9,879 bases of DNA from Deltaproteobacteria bacterium (lineage in GTDB: Bacteria; Myxococcota; XYA12-FULL-58-9; JAUUZB01): contig JAUUZB010000065.1 in NCBI GenBank assembly GCA_030590185.1, forward strand, positions 1 to 9,879, written 5' to 3'. The first letter of the stretch is position 1. Each line of letters starts with the position of its first letter. Positions 5,793 through 9,879 of the stretch are shown piece by piece. The notes below the pieces were generated by a model, which saw only the letters and a program-made list of their open reading frames with translations, had not been told where the DNA came from and made no database searches. The position numbers and the translations under genes were made by a program.

Positions 5793-6707
5793 ATGACCAA
5801 CACGGCCTGGACCAGCGCGCAGATCCCCGATCAAACCGGAAAAACCGCCATCGTCACCGGCGCCAACAGCGGTATCGGTTTCGAGACCGCCCGAGAGCTC
5901 GCCCGCAAGGGGGCGAGCGTGATCCTGGCGTGCCGCGACCCGGGTCGGGGCGCCGCCGCCATCGAAGCGATCAAAAGCGAGCTGCCAGAGGCCCGGGTCG
6001 AGCTCGCCACCCTCGACCTCGGAAGCCTCGCCTCGGTGCGGGCCTTTGCCGAGGGCTTCCGGCAGGGCTCCGAGTCCCTGGACCTCCTGATCAATAACGC
6101 CGGGGTGATGATGCCTCCCTACGGCAAGACCGAGGACGGCTTTGAGTTGCAGATCGGCATCAACCACCTCGGCCACTTTGCCCTCACCGGCCTGCTCCTC
6201 GATCGCCTGCTCGCGACCCCGGGGGCGCGCGTCGTCACGGTCAGCAGCGGTGCCCACCGCTGGGGCGGTGTCGACCTCAAGGACCTGAGCTGGGAAAAGA
6301 AGCGCTACAGCAAGATGAAGTCCTACGGCCAGAGCAAGCTGGCCAACCTCCTGTTCACCTTCGAGCTGCAACGCCGCCTCGCGGAGATCGGCGCCGAGGT
6401 GATCGCCGTAGCCGCACACCCCGGGTGGAGCGCTACGAACTTGCAGAAGAACTCCGGCATGGGTCGACTGCTCAACCCCATCTTCGCCCAGGGCCAAGAC
6501 AAGGGCGCCTGGCCCACCCTCTATGCCGCCACCGCACCCGAGGTGGGCGGCGGCGAATACTTCGGCCCGGGGGGGTGGATGGAGATGGGCGGGCACCCGA
6601 AGCGGGTCGATTCCAACGACGCTTCTAAGGATGCGGACCACGGTCTGCGCCTGTGGCGCATCTCCGAAGAGCTGGTGGACGTTCGTTTCTCGATAGGGGG
6701 CGCGTGA
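5793..6707 (+). CDS. Short-chain dehydrogenase/reductase, retinol-dehydrogenase/WWOX type
   Basis: A 304-aa protein with every classical SDR hallmark: the dinucleotide-binding TGANSGIG (residues 22-29), D-L after the fourth strand region, N101-N-A-G104, the catalytic serine in VSS (151 or 152), and Y178-G-Q-S-K182 with catalytic Tyr and Lys. After the glycine motif, ACRDPGRG suggests a preference for NADP(H). The long Ser-to-Tyr spacing and the SKLANLLFTFELQRRL block are typical of retinol dehydrogenase 11-14 and WWOX relatives, which act on lipophilic alcohols, aldehydes or ketones. The bacterial substrate is unknown. GGAG 9 nt before the ATG supports the start. The next gene begins 4 nt after its stop, so they form an operon. 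TetR regulators commonly control such oxidoreductases; control by the upstream regulator is inference. Confidence 0.93.
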   Translation: MTNTAWTSAQIPDQTGKTAIVTGANSGIGFETARELARKGASVILACRDPGRGAAAIEAIKSELPEARVELATLDLGSLASVRAFAEGFRQGSESLDLLINNAGVMMPPYGKTEDGFELQIGINHLGHFALTGLLLDRLLATPGARVVTVSSGAHRWGGVDLKDLSWEKKRYSKMKSYGQSKLANLLFTFELQRRLAEIGAEVIAVAAHPGWSATNLQKNSGMGRLLNPIFAQGQDKGAWPTLYAATAPEVGGGEYFGPGGWMEMGGHPKRVDSNDASKDADHGLRLWRISEELVDVRFSIGGA

Positions 6708-6711
6708 CCCG

Positions 6712-7917
6712 GTGCAACCAGCCGCAGCGATACCGTTCGTCCTGATCGCGTCCGGTCTATTCGTAGGCCTCCACCTTTATATGTGGGCGCGATTGATCCG
6801 CGCGCCGGGCTGGCCCCAGCCCTGGCCAACGATCCTCACCGTGCTGCTCGCCGGCGCCGCGGTCGGGATGCTCGTGGTCCAGATCGCGCGCCGACGTTTT
6901 GGCCTCGAGGTCGACGCCATCACCTGGCCGGTCCTGATCTGGGCGGGGTTGGCGCTGTTCTTGATTCTCACTCTGTTCGGCATCGATCTGGTGCGCTGGG
7001 CGCAGGCCGCGGCGACCACGATCGCGGGCGCGGACCCGGGCCTGCGCGACCCGGAGCGCCGGGTGTTCCTCTCGCGTCTCGCCGTCGGGGGTGCGTTGGT
7101 GGCCTCCCTCGGCCTGCTCGGCGCGGGCCTGCGCTCCGTGTTGGGCGGTCCATACCTGACGCGGGTGCGGATCGTGTTGGAACGTCTCCCCGCTGCGCTG
7201 AGCGGCCTGTCGATCGTGCAGATCACCGACGTGCACGTGGGCCACGTCATCCGCCGGGACTACGTGGCCGAGGTGGTCCGCAGGGTCAACGCCCTGGCAC
7301 CCGACGTGGTGGTGATCACCGGCGATCTGGTCGATGGTCCGGTCGCGCGCCTCGGCGCGGCGGTCGAGCCCCTCGGCGAGTTGCGCGCTACCCACGGCGT
7401 GTTTTTCGTGAGCGGCAACCACGACTACTACGCGGGCATCGAGCCCTGGGTCCTGTTCTTGGAGCGGCTCGGCGTGCGGGTGCTGCGCAACGAGCGGGTC
7501 AGTATCGGCGAGGGCGCCGACAGCTTTGACCTCGCCGGCATCGAGGACCCGGTGGGTCGCCGCACCGGGCACGGGCCGGACCTCCCCGCGGCCTTAGCTG
7601 GACGGGATCCGAGCCGCGAGCTGGTGCTGCTCGCCCATCGTCCGTCGGCGGTGGGCGAAGCCGCCGAGCACGGGGTCGGCTTGCAGCTCTCCGGCCACAC
7701 CCACGGCGGTCAGATCTGGCCCTTCACCTGGCTCGCGCACCTGGTCTTTCCGGTGGTCGCGGGACTCGCCCGGGTCGGAGCGACGCAGCTCTACGTCAAC
7801 CGGGGCACGGGTTACATCGCGATCCCGGTGCGACTCGGCTCGCCGTCGGAGATCACGCGGGTGGAGTTGGTGGCGGCGGTTGGGGGCGAGTCGGGTGGGG
7901 GCTCCGGGGCTAGTTAA
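6712..7917 (+). CDS. Membrane-anchored calcineurin-like metallophosphoesterase
   Basis: A 401-aa protein with an N-terminal membrane part and a C-terminal phosphoesterase. Likely helices are at about residues 6-27, 38-60, 70-92 and 120-146. The catalytic domain (~165-385) has a full set of metal ligands: D173-V-H175, G204-D205-x2-D208, G235-N236-H237-D238, H309 and G328-H329-T-H331-GGQ, followed by YVNRGTGY. This arrangement matches the YkuE/YaeI-type family, several members of which are phosphodiesterases linked to envelope lipids; the substrate here is unknown. Translation starts at a GTG 4 nt after the dehydrogenase stop, with AGGGGG at 6695-6700 as a distant ribosome site, so it is probably co-transcribed with the dehydrogenase. 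The C-terminus ends in a short Gly/Ser tail. The active site is intact, unlike that of the lipoprotein at 1960. Confidence 0.92.
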   Translation: MQPAAAIPFVLIASGLFVGLHLYMWARLIRAPGWPQPWPTILTVLLAGAAVGMLVVQIARRRFGLEVDAITWPVLIWAGLALFLILTLFGIDLVRWAQAAATTIAGADPGLRDPERRVFLSRLAVGGALVASLGLLGAGLRSVLGGPYLTRVRIVLERLPAALSGLSIVQITDVHVGHVIRRDYVAEVVRRVNALAPDVVVITGDLVDGPVARLGAAVEPLGELRATHGVFFVSGNHDYYAGIEPWVLFLERLGVRVLRNERVSIGEGADSFDLAGIEDPVGRRTGHGPDLPAALAGRDPSRELVLLAHRPSAVGEAAEHGVGLQLSGHTHGGQIWPFTWLAHLVFPVVAGLARVGATQLYVNRGTGYIAIPVRLGSPSEITRVELVAAVGGESGGGSGAS

Positions 7918-7955
7918 AAGAGCGGGCTCCTATTGTTCAGCGCCAACGTCGTTGA

Positions 7956-8729
7956 TCAGAAGTTGAAGGCTCCCCAGCCGGTCAAACACGGCACGACCTC
8001 AGCACACGCCAGCGGGACACAAGCTGCGGCCCCTTGCGCCGCAGCCTGGTCGAGCGCCAACATAGATAGGCAGTGATCCTCCGACCAAAACGGATTGAAC
8101 GGGCCTTCTGGCCTGCATTCCGCCCAGCGCCGCAGGCAATCTGCTTCTGCGCCGGTCTCGGCGGCAAACGCGGCATCGAGCACCAGGGTTTCGCAGGCGG
8201 CGGTGTTGGGAATGCACGTCGTGAGGACGTTGTCTGACAGCCGGCCGGCGTTCACGTCGGCGATCGCTTGCGTGAAGCAGATATCGTCGAGGTTCTCGGC
8301 GTCAGCGCAGTCGAGGGCCGCGCTGCAGGTTTCGAAGCTCATGATGAACTCTTCGCTCCAGTGCTCCCACTCCGAGCCATCGGCTATGCATTCTGCCATG
8401 GCCTCGGCAACCTGCTCAGGTGGCAGGTCAGGCACACATTCGGCAATGCGGCCTATGTAGGCATCGCAGAACCTCGTTACGTTGCCGGCGGTGCCGCCTG
8501 CGCCACCAACACCGCCAACACCGCCTGCACCGCCTGCACCGCCTGCACCGCCTGCACCGCCTGCACCGCCTGCACCGCCGATTGCGCCACCTGTGCCGCC
8601 GTCACCATTGCCACCCGCACCAGTGCCACCTGTGCCGCCGCCGATACCACCACCGCCCTGTGTACCGCTGCCGCAGCCAAAGATCGTGGCCGCGCAGATT
8701 ACTGTCCCGAGCAACCAGAGACGCCTCAT
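7956..8729 (-). CDS. Gly-rich, Cys-rich lipoprotein of unknown function
   Basis: A 257-aa protein. Residues 1-19 are a lipoprotein signal (RRLWLLG, lipobox IFGC, C19 lipidated). Residues 20-82 are almost entirely Gly with Ala, Thr and Val, including a run of Gly-Gly-Ala triplets, and would form a flexible stalk away from the membrane. Residues 86-257 are a helical-looking domain with 14 cysteines (88, 98, 114, 135, 141, 151, 172, 179, 198, 205, 220, 237, 242, 248), an even number suited to seven disulfides. This layout is common among secreted lipoproteins of Myxococcota; no enzymatic motif is visible. GGGAG 6 nt before the ATG supports the start. It follows the beta-propeller gene by 59 nt on the same strand and is probably co-expressed. 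It converges on the metallophosphoesterase, with stops 38 bp apart. Confidence 0.85.
   Translation of the reverse strand: MRRLWLLGTVICAATIFGCGSGTQGGGGIGGGTGGTGAGGNGDGGTGGAIGGAGGAGGAGGAGGAGGAGGVGGVGGAGGTAGNVTRFCDAYIGRIAECVPDLPPEQVAEAMAECIADGSEWEHWSEEFIMSFETCSAALDCADAENLDDICFTQAIADVNAGRLSDNVLTTCIPNTAACETLVLDAAFAAETGAEADCLRRWAECRPEGPFNPFWSEDHCLSMLALDQAAAQGAAACVPLACAEVVPCLTGWGAFNF
8519..8579 (-). repeat. Perfect 9-bp tandem repeat in the lipoprotein gene
   Basis: Six identical copies of caccgcctg (plus strand), with a seventh partial copy, encode Gly-Gly-Ala units of the stalk. Less perfect copies on both sides extend the Gly-rich region. The unit is a multiple of three, so copy-number change alters stalk length without breaking the frame. 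Confidence 0.92.
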
Positions 8730-8753
8730 TATCTACTCCCTTTTCCAGTCAAG

Positions 8754-8767
8754 CCATGCTCGCATGG
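8754..8767. other. Short perfect inverted repeat between propeller and lipoprotein genes
   Basis: CCATGC and GCATGG are separated by two bases, in the 59-bp gap upstream of the lipoprotein start. It is too tight for a stable terminator and has no T tract. It may be a protein-binding site or chance. Confidence 0.25.
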
Positions 8768-8788
8768 AAGGTGTGGCGTTGTGCGTGA

Positions 8789-9879
8789 CTATTTGAGCGT
8801 CTTGGTGAGAAAGCTGTCGGAGTACCCACCCGCGTTGCCCCAGTAGACCCAATTGTCGTCAACGGTGATACTTCCAGGGCCGTCGAGATCCCAGGCCAGC
8901 TCGGTTACTGCTCCTCCCTGCTTTGGAACCTTGCGCACAGCACCGCCGCCAGCATCACCTGCATCGGTCCAATAAACATGTGTCTCGTCAATGGCAATAC
9001 CGAAGGGATGGCGTTGACTAACAACGAGGTCCGCCGCGGGCCCGCCCGTAAGCGGTACCTTCCTTATCTTGTGGGCATTTTGGCCAGTGGGGTCGGTCGG
9101 GGCTGCATAGTAATGCTTGTCTATCCAGTATAGGTGGGTGTCATCGACGACCATATTCAACACAACCCCAGCATCCTCCACCAGTATCGTCACCTGCCCG
9201 CCGCTGATTGGGATCATCTTTATGCGGTCACCGCGTTTCGGATTATCCTCTCGCTCATCTTCAGTCGCCCAGACGTTCCAGTAAACGGCATGCTGGTCGG
9301 CAACGATTTCGTACTTGGGCACTTCGTCCTCGACGAATAGCACAGGATCCCCACCATCAACGGGGGCTTTCATGATGCCCAATACGCCATTGATATAGGC
9401 AGAAAAAAATATCCAATCACCCGCAACCGCAACCATATGCCCAAGAGCATCGCTGCTAGAATCGGCCGTGTCGAAAGCAGTGAAGTGGGTGGTCGGGTCG
9501 CCGCTATCCACTGCAATACTCATGAGCCTTTTATCGTCGGATAAATGGAAGTAGTTGGTATCTGCCTCTGACCAGAAGACCCGGCCACCAGCCAGGACCA
9601 GATCATATGTGCCGCGGTTTTCCTCTAGAATCACCGGCTCCGGATAATACAATTGCACATCTCGATGCTTCTGGAAATCGGTGGGCTTGCGTCTCATGCA
9701 ACGTACTTCGAGCGTCTCAGGAGAGCCGTGAAGAGCCAATGGTACGGATTTGATACTATTGACATCCATGAAATAGACGTTGTCTGTGTCGACGGCGAGA
9801 CCGCCCACAGCCGTGGGCGCGAGTTCATAGAGCGGCGTCAGTCCCACAGGTACTGGCACAGGACACGGCCACGTCTGAT
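8789..9879 (-). CDS. Seven-blade YWTD/NHL-like beta-propeller protein (5' partial)
   Basis: The frame stays open to the right edge, so the N-terminus is outside the window; residues are counted from a GTG at 9859. Seven repeats each carry an aromatic strand signature: VYF 28-30, VFW 94-96, IFF 150-152, VYW 192-194, LYW 243-245, VYW 295-297 and VYW 338-340. They are typically preceded by V-x-D-x-x-x and followed by a charged strand such as IRKVPLTGG or IMKAPVDGG. These features indicate a seven-blade propeller similar to the LDL-receptor YWTD or DUF5050 types, which bind proteins or ligands rather than catalyse. Such proteins are usually secreted or lipid-anchored, and a signal would lie upstream. 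DNA composition is more AT-rich, with looser third-position bias, than in genes to the left. It probably forms an operon with the downstream lipoprotein. Confidence 0.85.
   Translation of the reverse strand, partial: QTWPCPVPVPVGLTPLYELAPTAVGGLAVDTDNVYFMDVNSIKSVPLALHGSPETLEVRCMRRKPTDFQKHRDVQLYYPEPVILEENRGTYDLVLAGGRVFWSEADTNYFHLSDDKRLMSIAVDSGDPTTHFTAFDTADSSSDALGHMVAVAGDWIFFSAYINGVLGIMKAPVDGGDPVLFVEDEVPKYEIVADQHAVYWNVWATEDEREDNPKRGDRIKMIPISGGQVTILVEDAGVVLNMVVDDTHLYWIDKHYYAAPTDPTGQNAHKIRKVPLTGGPAADLVVSQRHPFGIAIDETHVYWTDAGDAGGGAVRKVPKQGGAVTELAWDLDGPGSITVDDNWVYWGNAGGYSDSFLTKTLK

Noticed and set aside
4784..5803. 339-codon minus-strand frame over tetR and the small gene
   Set aside because: It is antisense to a clear TetR protein, has no recognisable domain, and its length is explained by GC-driven lack of stops.
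5577..6641. 354-codon minus-strand frame over the dehydrogenase
   Set aside because: It is the complement of a well-conserved SDR, with no motif or ribosome site of its own.
8519..8579. Possible CRISPR-like repeats
   Set aside because: The units are 9 bp, directly adjacent with no spacers, and in frame within a coding gene.
8268..8846. Plus-strand frame giving Thr/Ala/Cys repeats over the lipoprotein
   Set aside because: It is a shadow of the 9-bp repeat; the minus-strand reading has a lipoprotein signal and a ribosome site.

Overview
The window is high-GC (by eye about two thirds G+C, clearly lower on the far right) and holds nine genes but no rRNA, tRNA, mobile element or CRISPR array. 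Two predicted lipoproteins (one with a long Gly-rich linker and a Cys-rich domain), a YWTD-like beta-propeller, a low-complexity Ala/Pro/Asp-rich membrane protein and stand-alone sensory proteins suggest a large-genome Myxococcota-type bacterium. This is an inference from style, not from a marker gene.

Left (1-1960): the 3' part of a single-pass membrane protein with a disordered acidic N-terminal half, an SH3-like segment, eight cysteines largely in CX3C pairs and a poly-lysine tail. It converges on a small zinc-ribbon + PAS protein on the minus strand. A divergent gap of 78 bp follows.

Centre (1960-7917, all plus strand): a secreted purple-acid-phosphatase-like lipoprotein with two altered metal-ligand positions; a chloramphenicol-acetyltransferase-fold enzyme; a TetR-family regulator; a 75-aa protein of unknown function coupled to the regulator; an NAD(P)-dependent short-chain dehydrogenase of the retinol-dehydrogenase/WWOX type; and a membrane-anchored metallophosphoesterase 4 nt behind the dehydrogenase. 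The tetR promoter is well formed, appears to give a leaderless mRNA, and carries a palindromic candidate operator in its spacer. A 19-bp part of this operator/-10 region recurs, inverted and with one mismatch, inside the start of the 75-aa gene. This suggests that tetR, the small gene and perhaps the dehydrogenase form one regulated unit.

Right (7956-9879, minus strand): the 3' part of a seven-blade beta-propeller protein followed by a Gly-rich, 14-Cys lipoprotein, probably co-transcribed. The lipoprotein gene contains a perfect 9-bp tandem repeat prone to length change. The propeller gene is visibly more AT-rich than the rest.

No known defence, secretion or biosynthetic system can be recognised. 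The strongest unexplained signals are the duplicated operator element with its small partner gene, and the altered active site of the secreted phosphatase-like protein.
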